Shown here in pieces: positions 16,757-25,632 of a DNA stretch of 64,000 nucleotides (its first letter is position 1; the number at the start of each line of letters is the position of its first letter). A model generated the notes under the pieces. It saw only the letters and a list, made by a program, of their open reading frames with translations, searched no databases and had not been told where the DNA came from. This DNA is from CAZPXZ01 sp965221505 (GTDB lineage Bacteria; Pseudomonadota; Alphaproteobacteria; Rhodobacterales; CAZPXZ01): assembly GCA_965221505.1 (NCBI GenBank), contig CBDCSI010000001.1, positions 992,001 through 1,056,000 of the forward strand. The letters run 5' to 3'. A program made the position numbers and the translations under genes.

Positions 16757-17731
16757 GTGCCGCTTCTCAGCGTTCGAGGCCTCACGGTGGATTTCCGCAC
16801 CCGGGACGGCCTGCATCGTGCCGTCGACCGGCTGGACCTGGACGTCGAGGAAGGCGAAGTGGTCGCGATCGTCGGCGAGAGCGGGTCCGGCAAGTCGGTG
16901 TCGATGCTGGCGACGATGGGACTGCTCCCGTGGACGGCGGAGGTGCGCGCAGAGCGGCTCGACTTCGACGGCGAAGACCTGCGCCAACTGCACGGAAGGG
17001 CGCGGCGCCGGCTTCTGGGGCGGGAGATGTCGATGGTCTTTCAGGAGCCGATGTCGTCTCTCAACCCGTGCTTCACGGTGGGCTTCCAGATCCGGGAAGC
17101 GTTGCGCCAGCACCTGGACCTGGACCGGCGCGCCACGCTTCGCCGCGCGGTCGAGCTCCTGGAGTGGGTCGGAATTCCGGATCCCGAAAAGCGGCTGTCG
17201 TCCTTTCCGCACCAGCTATCCGGGGGAATGAACCAGCGGGTCATGATCGCCACGGCGATCGCCTGCCGCCCGCGCCTCCTGATCGCCGACGAGCCGACCA
17301 CGGCGCTCGACGTGACCGTCCAGGCGCAGATCCTGGACCTTCTGGAGTCGCTACAGAAGGAAACCGGGATGGCCATGGTCCTGATCACGCACGACATGGG
17401 CGTGGTCGCCGAGACGGCGGAACGGGTCTGCGTCCAGTATGCGGGACAGAAGGTCGAGGAACAGACCGTGCGAGAACTCTTTCGCGCGCCGCATCATCCC
17501 TATACGGCGGCCCTGCTCGCCGCGCTGCCCGAACGCGCCGCCGGTCGGCGCTTGCCTACCATTCCCGGGGTCGTTCCCGGGCAATTCGACCGGCCGGCCG
17601 GTTGTCTCTTCTCCCCGCGCTGTTCCCGCGCAGACGCCCGGTGCGTTGCCGAGGCGCCGCCGGTCCAGCCCGATGCGCTCGGGTTCGCGCGTTGCCGCAA
17701 CCCGATCGGCGCCGAGGGGCGTGAGCGATGA
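16757..17731 (+). CDS. dppD: Dipeptide ABC transporter ATP-binding protein DppD
   Basis: First ATPase of the importer, 324 residues, GTG start at 16757. Walker A is GESGSGKS at about residues 39-46, with the Q-loop MSMVFQEPMSSLNP, signature LSGGMNQRVMIA, Walker B LLIADEPTTALD and H-loop LITHDMG. The oligopeptide/dipeptide C-terminal domain (GCLFSPRCSRADARC) has the cysteines that in relatives bind an iron-sulfur cluster. Its stop overlaps the dppF start. Confidence 0.93.
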   Translation: MPLLSVRGLTVDFRTRDGLHRAVDRLDLDVEEGEVVAIVGESGSGKSVSMLATMGLLPWTAEVRAERLDFDGEDLRQLHGRARRRLLGREMSMVFQEPMSSLNPCFTVGFQIREALRQHLDLDRRATLRRAVELLEWVGIPDPEKRLSSFPHQLSGGMNQRVMIATAIACRPRLLIADEPTTALDVTVQAQILDLLESLQKETGMAMVLITHDMGVVAETAERVCVQYAGQKVEEQTVRELFRAPHHPYTAALLAALPERAAGRRLPTIPGVVPGQFDRPAGCLFSPRCSRADARCVAEAPPVQPDALGFARCRNPIGAEGRER

Positions 17732-18735
17732 CGCCTCCGGTGGTCTCCGCGACCGGTCTTCGCCGGGACTACACGGTCGGCGGCGGAGCCTTTCGGGCGA
17801 AGCGTACGCTGCACGCGCTGCGCGAAGCCACGTTTTCGATCGACGCCGGTCGGACGCTCGCGGTCGTGGGCGAATCCGGGTGCGGCAAGTCGACCCTGGC
17901 GCGCCTGGTCACGATGATCGAGGAACCGACGGCCGGAACGCTGTCCATCGACGGCAATCCGGTCGTTCGAAGCGACTGGCCGCGACACCGGGCATCGGTC
18001 CAGATCGTCTTTCAGAATCCGTACGGCTCGCTGAACCTGCGGCATCGCGTGGAGACCGTCCTCGAGGAACCGCTGCGGATCAATCATCCGAACATGCCGG
18101 CAGCCGAACGCAGGAGGCGCGGGCTGGAGATGATGTCGCTGGTCGGACTTCGGCCCGAACAGTACGAGCGCTATCCGCACATGTTCTCGGGCGGCCAGCG
18201 GCAGAGGATCGCCATCGCTCGCGCCCTCATGCTCAACCCGAGGCTCGTGGTGCTGGACGAACCGGTTTCAGCGCTGGACCTGTCGATTCAAGGTCAGATC
18301 CTGAATCTGCTCATGGATCTGCAGGAGCGGTTCGGACTCGCGTACTTCTTCATCTCCCACGATCTCTCGGTCGTTCGGCTCGTTGCCGACCGGGTGATGG
18401 TGATGTATCTCGGACGCGCAGTGGAGACCGGTCCGACGCAACGGGTGTTCGCCGCGCCGAGGCATCCCTACACGAAGGCTCTCCTGTCCGCGACGCCGGT
18501 TGCGGATCCGGAGCGGGCGAAGCGCCGCGTTCCCCTTCGGGGAGAGCTGCCGTCGCCGCTTGCGGCGCCTCCCGGTTGTCCGTTCGCCCCGAGGTGCCCG
18601 AAGGCGGCCTCTCGCTGCCGGGAGGAGCGGCCGACGCTGGATTCGTCCGCGCATTCGGTCGCGTGCCACTACCCGGAACAGGACGGGTCGGGACGTCGAC
18701 CGGACTCCTCCGCCTCCTCTTCCGATCCGTCGTGA
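17728..18735 (+). CDS. dppF: Dipeptide ABC transporter ATP-binding protein DppF
   Basis: Second ATPase, 335 residues. Walker A GESGCGKS, Q-loop VQIVFQNPYGSLNLR, signature MFSGGQRQRIAIARAL, Walker B LVVLDEPVSALD, H-loop FISHDLSVV. The C-terminal GCPFAPRCPKAASRC stretch is the usual DppF tail with cysteines. It ends the dpp operon and is convergent with copD; a hairpin lies between them. Confidence 0.93.
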   Translation: MTPPVVSATGLRRDYTVGGGAFRAKRTLHALREATFSIDAGRTLAVVGESGCGKSTLARLVTMIEEPTAGTLSIDGNPVVRSDWPRHRASVQIVFQNPYGSLNLRHRVETVLEEPLRINHPNMPAAERRRRGLEMMSLVGLRPEQYERYPHMFSGGQRQRIAIARALMLNPRLVVLDEPVSALDLSIQGQILNLLMDLQERFGLAYFFISHDLSVVRLVADRVMVMYLGRAVETGPTQRVFAAPRHPYTKALLSATPVADPERAKRRVPLRGELPSPLAAPPGCPFAPRCPKAASRCREERPTLDSSAHSVACHYPEQDGSGRRPDSSASSSDPS

Positions 18736-18792
18736 CATGCGCCGAAGCGGGTCGCGTCCTGCCCGGTGCGGGTAGGAGGGTCGGGACCGGGG

Positions 18793-18811
18793 CCGGACCC
18801 TTCGGGTTCGG
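18793..18811. terminator. Hairpin between convergent dppF and copD
   Basis: CCGGACCC and GGGTTCGG form an 8-bp stem (one G-T pair) around a short TTC loop, with a core equivalent to the stable C-UUCG-G tetraloop. It lies between the stops of two convergent genes, where a terminator working in both directions is expected. No T-run is seen. Confidence 0.45.
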
Positions 18812-18829
18812 GGATCCGTCCGGTACGCG

Positions 18830-19708
18830 TTACGGTCCGGCGGCAGCCGGCGCGCCGTAGGCCGTGGTCAGGACGGCGGTCGCCAGAAGGATGCCGACGA
18901 AGGCGGCGGATTCCAGGGCGACGGAGATGCGGAGCGCGGACGCCGCTTCGGGGTCTCCGCGGGAAAGCGCGGGAACCAGGCGGAGCTTGTTGACGGCCGC
19001 TGCGCACAGGAGGAGCGCTACTCCCGCTGCCTTGACGAGCAGCGTGATTCCGTAGGCGGTGCCGACCAGGTCGGCGAAGTTGCCCACCAGGCGCCACGCC
19101 ATTACGACGCCGGCGAGGATCAGTCCTGGGACGACGAGTTGCGCGACGGACCCGAAGCGTCGGCCGAGGGAGGCTGCCGTACTCCAATTGTCGGGGCGCG
19201 CCGCCAGTCGCCACAGGGGAAACAGGATGCCGAGCCAGAACGCCGCCGCGGCGAGGTGAAACACGAGGACCGCCTGAAGCAAGACCTGCCCGGTGTCGTG
19301 AACATGGCCGATTCGCGTGAACGAAGCCAACGCTACGATGCCGCCCACGCCTGCGACCGGGAGCGGAACGCCGGGAATCGCGATCCCGGCCAGGATCAGG
19401 ATCGATCCGGCGCCCAGCAACTGCAATTCCGTTCCCGCAGGCGTGGCCCAGAGGATCGCCAGGATTTCCGGATCCGCCATGCCGGAGGCGCTGCCGGTCA
19501 GGATTGCGCCCTTGAGGGCGAAGCCCAGTCCCGAAGCGACGAGCGTCAGCGCGGCAAATGCGGACGCGACGCGGAACAGGGTGCGTCGCAGACCGGCGAC
19601 CTCCCTGGGGAACGCCAAGCCGACCAGAACGAGTCCGACACTCCCGAGAACGCCCGCATAGGTCAGGAATCGGGTTGCGACGAGCGGCAGGGGCCAGAGA
19701 TCCGGCAC
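18830..19708 (-). CDS. copD: Copper resistance membrane protein CopD
   Basis: Multi-spanning inner-membrane protein of the CopD/PcoD family, thought to move copper across the inner membrane together with CopC. 292 residues with about eight hydrophobic helices and the family-type LVVFHLAAAAFWLGILFPLW-like segment with histidine and tryptophan. The start is GTG at 19708, two bases after the copC stop, so the pair is one operon. It is convergent with dppF. Confidence 0.85.
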   Translation of the reverse strand: MPDLWPLPLVATRFLTYAGVLGSVGLVLVGLAFPREVAGLRRTLFRVASAFAALTLVASGLGFALKGAILTGSASGMADPEILAILWATPAGTELQLLGAGSILILAGIAIPGVPLPVAGVGGIVALASFTRIGHVHDTGQVLLQAVLVFHLAAAAFWLGILFPLWRLAARPDNWSTAASLGRRFGSVAQLVVPGLILAGVVMAWRLVGNFADLVGTAYGITLLVKAAGVALLLCAAAVNKLRLVPALSRGDPEAASALRISVALESAAFVGILLATAVLTTAYGAPAAAGP

Positions 19709-19710
19709 GG

Positions 19711-20052
19711 TTACTCGACCTCGAACGCGAACGCACCCTGCACGATATGGCCGTCGGCGGAGAGGCCGCGCCACTCGACGCGGTAGCTGCCCTTGCCGAG
19801 GTCTGCGAGCGGGAGCTCGAATCGCTCCGCGAACGCCGGATCTTCTCCCAGGTCGACGCGAACCGGCTCGTGATCCGGATGCGTCGTTTCCACGAGCGTC
19901 AGCCGGATCGGCGTCGCGAATTGAAGGACCACGTGGCTCGGAACCTCTGCCGTCACCGCGCCGTCGGCGGGATGCGTCGTGTCCATGCGGGCGTGCGACC
20001 ATGCCGTGGCGGACGCGGCAACCAGCGCGCATGCAAGAAGGATTCGTTTCAT
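19711..20052 (-). CDS. copC: Periplasmic copper-binding protein CopC
   Basis: 113 residues. A signal peptide ends at about residue 19 (ATAWS), leaving histidine as the first mature residue (HARMD), as in CopC proteins whose N-terminal amine and His1 bind Cu(II). The other ligands fit the DGH near the C-terminus (SADGHIVQGAFAF). The sheet core LQFATPIRL-EWRGLSADG matches the family. It is translated with copD, and the CueR-controlled DUF4396 gene lies 162 bp upstream on the same strand. Confidence 0.9.
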   Translation of the reverse strand: MKRILLACALVAASATAWSHARMDTTHPADGAVTAEVPSHVVLQFATPIRLTLVETTHPDHEPVRVDLGEDPAFAERFELPLADLGKGSYRVEWRGLSADGHIVQGAFAFEVE

Positions 20053-20214
20053 TTTCCGGACTCCGTTAGGTCGGCTCTCAACCGGGAAGGACGGCGCCGC
20101 TTCCCTGGGGCATGACCGGCTTCTTCTCTCTGGCGACCCGTGGCGCCGGCGGTCGGAAAGCGATTCGCCTCTTCGGGTCGATTAAAGCGGCGGGAGGCGA
20201 AATTGCGGGACATT

Positions 20215-20661
20215 TCAGTGACATGCCTTGCCCAGCGCCTTGAGGCGCCAATAATTGTACGGAAGGGGCGTGACGAAGCCCGCGAGAAGCATGAAGGGAA
20301 TCACCCACCAGGTCAGGACGGCGCCGCCGGTCAGCAATACGTCGACCGTGTTCATCGCGACTTCCATGGAGACCATGGAGATCAACGACATTCCGACCGC
20401 GGTCCGAAACGCGGTCCGCAAGTCCATCTGGCGCGAGAGTACGAACGTCTCGAGGGCGATGGAGGTCAGAATTCCGTTCACGACGGCGAGACTCATGATC
20501 GCCAGGACCGGCCACGGAATCCCCGTATACTGGAAGAAGGCGATGGTGCCGAAGTCGCCGATGCAGCAGCCGAGGAGGCACCAGGCGGTGTTCTTCGCGG
20601 CTCTGGACCACGTGTGCAGACACCGCCAGGTAAAACCGAGTTGCCCGGATACGAACGCCAT
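20215..20661 (-). CDS. DUF4396 membrane protein, probably copper-regulated
   Basis: 148 residues with about four hydrophobic segments and cysteines in the first (WCLLGCCIGDFG) plus a terminal Cys-His. Recognised as the DUF4396 family, whose function is not known to me. I chose the ATG at 20661 because GGAGG stands seven bases before it. The frame is open upstream, but that part would overlap the promoter. A MerR/CueR-type promoter with a 19-bp spacer (20691-20721) points straight into this gene, so it is very likely induced by Cu(I) or a similar metal. copC and copD follow on the same strand after 162 bp and may be co-transcribed. Confidence 0.8.
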   Translation of the reverse strand: MAFVSGQLGFTWRCLHTWSRAAKNTAWCLLGCCIGDFGTIAFFQYTGIPWPVLAIMSLAVVNGILTSIALETFVLSRQMDLRTAFRTAVGMSLISMVSMEVAMNTVDVLLTGGAVLTWWVIPFMLLAGFVTPLPYNYWRLKALGKACH

Positions 20662-20690
20662 TTCACCCTCCTTGCGCGGACCTGAGGGAC

Positions 20691-20721
20691 AAGATAGGCT
20701 TTCCAGCAGCTGGAAGGTCAA
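20691..20721 (-). promoter_or_regulatory. CueR-type promoter with 19-bp spacer
   Basis: Read on the minus strand: TTGACC (-35, 20716-20721), a 19-base spacer containing the dyad TTCCAGCTGCTGGAA, then TATCTT (-10, 20691-20696). The overlong 19-bp spacer with a central dyad is diagnostic of MerR-family activation, and the dyad resembles copper-responsive CueR boxes. It directs transcription into the DUF4396 gene; the divergent cueR-like gene starts 13 bases beyond the -35. Confidence 0.85.
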
Positions 20722-20734
20722 GGGGGTCTGCGCG

Positions 20735-21148
20735 ATGAGAATCTCCGCTGTCGCGGCCGCCGCCGGACTGCCGGTCAAGACGGTCCGCTACTACGCGGAT
20801 ATCGGGCTCGTCCCCGCGCCCGCACGATCGGACACGGGGTATCGGATCTACGACGAGGCGTCCCTGCGCCGTCTCGTCTTCGTGCGCCGGGCGCGCGAAT
20901 TCGGCTTCTCGATCGGCGAATGCCGGGAGCTGCTGGGGCTCTCCGCGAATCCCCGACGCGCCAGTGCCGACGTGAAGCGAATTGCCGTCCGGCGTCTCGA
21001 CGAACTCGCTCGCATGGAACGGGAGCTTCGTGCGCTTCGAAGCCAGCTCGCGGGTCTGGTGGAGGCCTGCCGGGGAGACCAGCGGCCGGAATGTCCGATC
21101 ATCCGGGGTCTCGAGGGGGACGTCCGCTCGGAGGGGGCAAAGCGCTGA
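20735..21148 (+). CDS. cueR: CueR-like copper-responsive MerR regulator
   Basis: 137 residues. The N-terminal winged helix (ISAVAAAAGLPVKTVRYYADIGLVPAP, then GYRIYDEASLRRLVFVRRARE) is followed by a dimerisation helix and the metal loop. C112 and C120 are spaced C-x7-C and followed by PII, and a Ser (S78, ASADVKR) replaces the Cys found in divalent-metal sensors. Both features mark sensors of monovalent Cu/Ag, as in E. coli CueR. It is divergent from the DUF4396 gene and shares its promoter region. Confidence 0.9.
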   Translation: MRISAVAAAAGLPVKTVRYYADIGLVPAPARSDTGYRIYDEASLRRLVFVRRAREFGFSIGECRELLGLSANPRRASADVKRIAVRRLDELARMERELRALRSQLAGLVEACRGDQRPECPIIRGLEGDVRSEGAKR

Positions 21149-21235
21149 CGCGGGGGGACTCCGACGCTCGTCGCCCTTGGGCGCACGCTGCGGTCGAACG
21201 AGATCCGCGAGGCCGGGAGGGGAGAAGGGGTACGC

Positions 21236-21634
21236 ATGCGATTCCGGTATACGATTCTCTACGTCGCCGACGTTGCCGGGACGCTGGAGTTCTACAGGCA
21301 GGCATTTGGCGTTGAGACGAGATTCCTTCACGAATCCGGCGACTACGGAGAGCTCGACACCGGTGCGACGACCCTCGCGTTTTCGTCGCTCGAGCTGATT
21401 AAGTCGCTCGGCAAGTCGCCGAAGCGGGCGGACCCGGCCGCGCCGTCCTTCGAGATCGCTTTCGAAACGGACGACGTCGAAGCGGCGCTGAAGGCTGCCG
21501 AAGGGGCCGGCGCCGAAGTCGTGCAGGCCGCCCGGCGGGAGGCCTGGGGGCAGACGACGGCCTATGTCCGGGATCCGAACGGGTTTCTGGTGGAGATCTG
21601 TACCTCGGTGGGAGGTGCGGACGCGCCCGCCTGA
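21236..21634 (+). CDS. VOC (glyoxalase/bleomycin-resistance) family protein
   Basis: 132 residues with the paired beta-alpha-beta-beta-beta modules of the VOC fold: RYTILYVADVAGTLEFYRQAF at the start and AYVRDPNGFLVEICTS at the end, where the last Glu is the usual metal ligand. Substrate unknown; small single-domain members include glyoxalases, isomerases and antibiotic-binding proteins. It lies between cueR and the convergent gltA. Confidence 0.8.
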   Translation: MRFRYTILYVADVAGTLEFYRQAFGVETRFLHESGDYGELDTGATTLAFSSLELIKSLGKSPKRADPAAPSFEIAFETDDVEAALKAAEGAGAEVVQAARREAWGQTTAYVRDPNGFLVEICTSVGGADAPA

Positions 21635-21697
21635 CGCCGCATCGGGCGCGCGCGCGGGCGTGCCCGGAACGGCGACCCGGCTCCGGTTCCTTGCCGG

Positions 21698-22999
21698 TCA
21701 GATTCTCTCGTCGATCGGAAGATACGGCTGTTCCGCGGCCCCGACGTAGAGCTGACGCGGCCGTCCGATCCGGCTCTCGTCGTCTTCGCGCATCTCCTTC
21801 CACTGGGCGATCCAGCCGACCGTGCGGCTCAGGGCGAAGATCGCGGTGAACATCGAAGTCGGGAAGCCGAGCGCCTCGAAAATGATGCCGGAATAAAAAT
21901 CGACGTTCGGATAGAGCTTGCGCTTGACGAAATACTCGTCCTCCAGAGCGATGCGTTCCAGCTCCTGCGCGACTTGCAGGAGGGGATTGCTCTCCACGCC
22001 GAGCTCTCCGAGAACGTCGGCCGCGGCGGCGCGCAGAATCCGCGCCCGCGGGTCGTAATTGCGGTAGACGCGGTGGCCGAAGCCCATCAGCCGGAACGAG
22101 TCGTCCGGATCCTTCGCCCGCTTGACGTAGGCGCCGATCCGGTCCTTGCTTCCGATTTCGCGGAGCATGTTGAGGCAGGCCTCGTTGGCGCCGCCATGCG
22201 CGGGACCCCAGAGCGACGCGACGCCGGCGGCGATGCAGGCGAACGGATTGGCGTCGGAGCTGCCGGCGAGGCGCACGGTTGAGGTCGAGGCGTTCTGTTC
22301 GTGGTCCGCATGCAGCATGAAGATGAGATCCATGGCACGGGCCAGCACCGGATTGAGTTCGTATTTCTCGCACGGAACCGCAAAGCACATGTTCAGGAAA
22401 TTCGACGCGTAGTCGAGATCGTTCTTGGGATAGATGAAGGGTTGGCCGACCGAATACTTGTACGCCCAGGCGGCGATCGTCGGCATCTTGGAGATCATGC
22501 GAATGGACGCGATCTCCCGCTGGTCCGCCTGCTCGATGTCGAGGGAGTCGTGATAGAAGGCCGCGAGGGCGCCGACGACGCCGCACATGATCGCCATGGG
22601 ATGGGCGTCGCGACGGAAACCGCGAAAGAAATGCAGCATCTGTTCGTGCAGCATCGTGTGAATGGTGACCCGGCCGACGAAGTCGTCGTATTCCTGGCGG
22701 GTGGGAAGGTGCCCGTAGAGCAGCAGGAAACAGACTTCCATGTAATTGGAGTGCTTGCCCAGTTCCTCGATCGGGTAACCCCGGTAGAGGAGTTCCCCCT
22801 TTTCGCCGTCGATATAGGTAATGGCGGAACGGCAGCTGCCGGTGGAGGTGAACCCCGGATCGAAGGTGAAGCAGCCGGTGGCCTTGTAGAGCCCGCGCAC
22901 GTCGATGACGTTGGGACCCACGCTTCCTTCGATGACCGGCAGGTCGATTTCGACGCCGTTATAGGCCAGACGGGCGGTCTTCTGCGCTTCCGTTGACAT
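21698..22999 (-). CDS. gltA: Citrate synthase
   Basis: First enzyme of the TCA cycle: acetyl-CoA plus oxaloacetate to citrate. 433 residues, the length of the large hexameric type II form. Active-site pieces: SLWGPAHGGANE and GFGHRVYRNYDPRA (both catalytic His) and YPNVDFYSGI (catalytic Asp). I chose ATG 22999 (MSTEAQ) with AGGAG seven bases upstream; a longer upstream frame is unlike the family. It starts four bases after the gltX stop, so it sits at the end of a nine-gene run. Confidence 0.96.
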   Translation of the reverse strand: MSTEAQKTARLAYNGVEIDLPVIEGSVGPNVIDVRGLYKATGCFTFDPGFTSTGSCRSAITYIDGEKGELLYRGYPIEELGKHSNYMEVCFLLLYGHLPTRQEYDDFVGRVTIHTMLHEQMLHFFRGFRRDAHPMAIMCGVVGALAAFYHDSLDIEQADQREIASIRMISKMPTIAAWAYKYSVGQPFIYPKNDLDYASNFLNMCFAVPCEKYELNPVLARAMDLIFMLHADHEQNASTSTVRLAGSSDANPFACIAAGVASLWGPAHGGANEACLNMLREIGSKDRIGAYVKRAKDPDDSFRLMGFGHRVYRNYDPRARILRAAAADVLGELGVESNPLLQVAQELERIALEDEYFVKRKLYPNVDFYSGIIFEALGFPTSMFTAIFALSRTVGWIAQWKEMREDDESRIGRPRQLYVGAAEQPYLPIDERI

Positions 23000-23003
23000 C
23001 GCT

Positions 23004-24440
23004 TCACTCCTGTTCCGTCTGTTGCGGTTGCGGGGCGGCACCGCTGCCGGACGCGACGGCACGAAGCCTCGCGAGCACCGCCGGCTTACCCAGCACGGCC
23101 ATCACGTCGAATATGCCGGGAGACGCCAGTCGGCCCGTGAGAGCGGCACGGGCCGGTTGTGCGATCTTGCCGAGGGAGACTCCCCGCGCTTCGGCGAAGG
23201 ATCGAACGGCCGCTTCGATTTTCTCCGGCTCCCAGACAATAGGCGAGGAAAGCGTCTCGGTCAATTGCGCCAGCATCGAACGGTTGTCGCCGTCCAGGAT
23301 CCGCGCCGCCTTCGCGTCCGGCTCGGGCGGCCCGTCCTCGAGGAGAAATTTCGCCATGTCGGCGAGTTCCGCCAAGGTGCGGACCCTCGGCCGGAACTCC
23401 CCGAGGAGCTGCGCGAGCTTCCGCCGCGGCTCCGGGGCGAGGCCGCCCGGCCGGCCGATATGCGTCGCGAGCCGGTCCAGGAGATCGTCGTCGGGCAGGA
23501 GGCGCAGATGGTCCGCGTTGAGGCTCAGGAGCTTGCGGACGTCGAACCGGGCCGCGGCGCGGTTCAGGTTCTCGAGCGAAAACAGGCGGATCAGCTCGTC
23601 GGTGGCGAAGAATTCCCGATCGCCGTGCGACCATCCGAGCCGGACCAGATAGTTCCGCATGGCCTCCGGCAGGTACCCCTGCGACTCGAACTCGCCGAGA
23701 CCGACCGCTCCGTGCCGCTTCGAGTATTTGGACCCGTCCGGGCCGTGGATCAGCGGCACGTGTGCGAACTCGGGCCGGTCCCAGTCGAGCGCGTCGAACA
23801 CCTGGGACTGGCGCGCAGCGTTCGTCAGGTGATCCACGCCCCGGACGACGTGGGAGACCTCCATGTCGTGGTCGTCCGCCACGACCGCGAGCATGTAGGT
23901 CGGACTGCCGTCGGAACGGAGCAGGATCAGGTCGTCCAGCTCGCCGTTCTGCCAGACGACGCGCCCCTGCACCGCATCCCGGATCGAGGTCTCGCCGCTC
24001 CTCGGAGCGCGGAGCCGGACCGAGAACGGCCGGTCGGGAAGCCCGTCCTTCGCGTCCCGCCAGGGACTCCGGAACCGGAACGGTCGCCGGGCCTCCCGGG
24101 CGGCGGTCCGCTCGGCGGCGATTTCCTCCGGGGTCGCAAAGCAACGGTAGGCGCGGCCTCGCTCGAGGAGAAGCTCCGCCACCTCGCGGTGACGGTCCGC
24201 CCGGGCGCTCTGCGACACCGCCTCGCCGTCCCAGTCGAGACCCAGCCAGGCGAGACCGTCCAGAATCGTCTGACGCGCCTCCGGGGTGGAGCGCTTGCGG
24301 TCCGTGTCCTCGATTCGCAATAGGAATCGTCCGTTGCGGCTCCGCGCGTAAAGCCAGTTGAAGAGCGCGGTGCGCGCGCCGCCGATATGCAGCGTTCCGG
24401 TGGGGGAGGGCGCGAAGCGGGTGACGACCTGTCGGGCCAT
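23004..24440 (-). CDS. gltX: Glutamate--tRNA ligase
   Basis: Charges tRNA-Glu with glutamate. The 478-residue class I synthetase has the HIGH-type motif in APSPTGTLHIGGARTALFNW (HIGG) and the KMSKS-type motif KYSKRHG, with the C-terminal helical anticodon-binding domain after about residue 320. It follows moeA by three bases and precedes gltA by four. The gltX-gltA pair is typical of alphaproteobacteria. Confidence 0.95.
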   Translation of the reverse strand: MARQVVTRFAPSPTGTLHIGGARTALFNWLYARSRNGRFLLRIEDTDRKRSTPEARQTILDGLAWLGLDWDGEAVSQSARADRHREVAELLLERGRAYRCFATPEEIAAERTAAREARRPFRFRSPWRDAKDGLPDRPFSVRLRAPRSGETSIRDAVQGRVVWQNGELDDLILLRSDGSPTYMLAVVADDHDMEVSHVVRGVDHLTNAARQSQVFDALDWDRPEFAHVPLIHGPDGSKYSKRHGAVGLGEFESQGYLPEAMRNYLVRLGWSHGDREFFATDELIRLFSLENLNRAAARFDVRKLLSLNADHLRLLPDDDLLDRLATHIGRPGGLAPEPRRKLAQLLGEFRPRVRTLAELADMAKFLLEDGPPEPDAKAARILDGDNRSMLAQLTETLSSPIVWEPEKIEAAVRSFAEARGVSLGKIAQPARAALTGRLASPGIFDVMAVLGKPAVLARLRAVASGSGAAPQPQQTEQE

Positions 24441-24443
24441 GGG

Positions 24444-25628
24444 TCAGAGCTCCAGATACTCGATGACGTCGCCGGGTTCCGCCGACGGGGCGCCCGGCGC
24501 GCGGACGGCGAGCGCGTCGGCCGCGGCGAATTCCCGCAGAACGGAGCTGTCCTGTTCAGCGGCGGGACGGACGAGGACGTCGGTTTCCCGGAACTCCAGC
24601 CGTGCGCGCATGTAGTGTTCCCGTGCGGTTCCCGGCCCGAGGGCGTCGCCGAGCTTCCCTCGGCGTCTCGGCCGCGGCGAACCGGGCAGGCCGAGCAGGG
24701 CGTCGAGCGCGGGCCGAAGGAAGACGTGTGCGCAGACCATGGCGGAAACCGGGTTGCCGGGCAGGCCGACCAGCGGGGTTCCGCCGAATCGACCGGCGAG
24801 GAGCGGCTTGCCGGGCCGCATGGCCACGCCGTGAAACGATAGCTCGATGTCCCGCCCGGCCAGCGCCCGTCCGACGAAGTCGCGGTCTCCGACCGAAGCG
24901 CCGCCGAGGGTGACCAGGAGATCCGCGTCGCCGCCTTCGAGCGCCGCGGAAATCCGCTGCGGGTCGTCCGGCGCCGCATCGAGCAGGACGGGATCGGCGC
25001 CGTCCGCCCGCAGGAGCGCCGCAATGCCGTAGCCGGAGGACGCGACCACCTGCCCGAAGCCGGGCTCGGCGCCCGGCGGAATCAGCTCGTCTCCGGTGGG
25101 AAGGATCGCGACGCGGGGCTTGCGCGAAACCCGCAACCGCGCGTGATTCATCGCCGCCGCGATCGCGACGTCGCCGGGGGTGAGACGGCGCGGCGCCGCG
25201 AGGAGACGGTCGCCCAGGGCGAAATCGAGGCCGGCGGGGCGCACGAATCGTCCCTCAGGAACGTCCTCCCGCAAGCGAATCCGCTCGCCCGTGCGGTCCG
25301 CCGCCTCCTGAATGGCGACTGCGTCCGCGCCGGCCGGGATCACCGACCCGGTAAACAGTCGAATCGCTTCGCCGGGGCCGAGACGCAGTCGCTCGCTTCC
25401 GCCCGCCGGCGTCGTTCCGACCACGGCGAGCGTGGCGCCGGCGTGCGCGTCCTCGGCCCGGACGGCGTATCCGTCCATGGCGGACACGGCTTCCTGCGGA
25501 TGCGCGACGCGTGCGGCGAGGTTCTCGCGGAGCACGCGTCCCGGCGCGCCGAGGAGGTCGACGCGTTCGGCGTCGACGGCCGGCAGCAGCGCGGCGATTC
25601 GCTCGATCGCCTCCCGGACCGGAAGCAT
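24444..25628 (-). CDS. moeA: Molybdopterin molybdenumtransferase MoeA
   Basis: Inserts molybdate into adenylated molybdopterin to complete the molybdenum cofactor. 394 residues: N-terminal AVSAMDGYAVRAEDA, central GDELIPPG in the MogA/MoeA fold with the VTLGGASVGDRDFV stretch, FHGVAMRPGKPLLAG, and GLPGNPVSAMV. It lies between moaC and gltX with gaps of four and three bases. Confidence 0.95.
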   Translation of the reverse strand: MLPVREAIERIAALLPAVDAERVDLLGAPGRVLRENLAARVAHPQEAVSAMDGYAVRAEDAHAGATLAVVGTTPAGGSERLRLGPGEAIRLFTGSVIPAGADAVAIQEAADRTGERIRLREDVPEGRFVRPAGLDFALGDRLLAAPRRLTPGDVAIAAAMNHARLRVSRKPRVAILPTGDELIPPGAEPGFGQVVASSGYGIAALLRADGADPVLLDAAPDDPQRISAALEGGDADLLVTLGGASVGDRDFVGRALAGRDIELSFHGVAMRPGKPLLAGRFGGTPLVGLPGNPVSAMVCAHVFLRPALDALLGLPGSPRPRRRGKLGDALGPGTAREHYMRARLEFRETDVLVRPAAEQDSSVLREFAAADALAVRAPGAPSAEPGDVIEYLEL

Positions 25629-25632
25629 GGGT

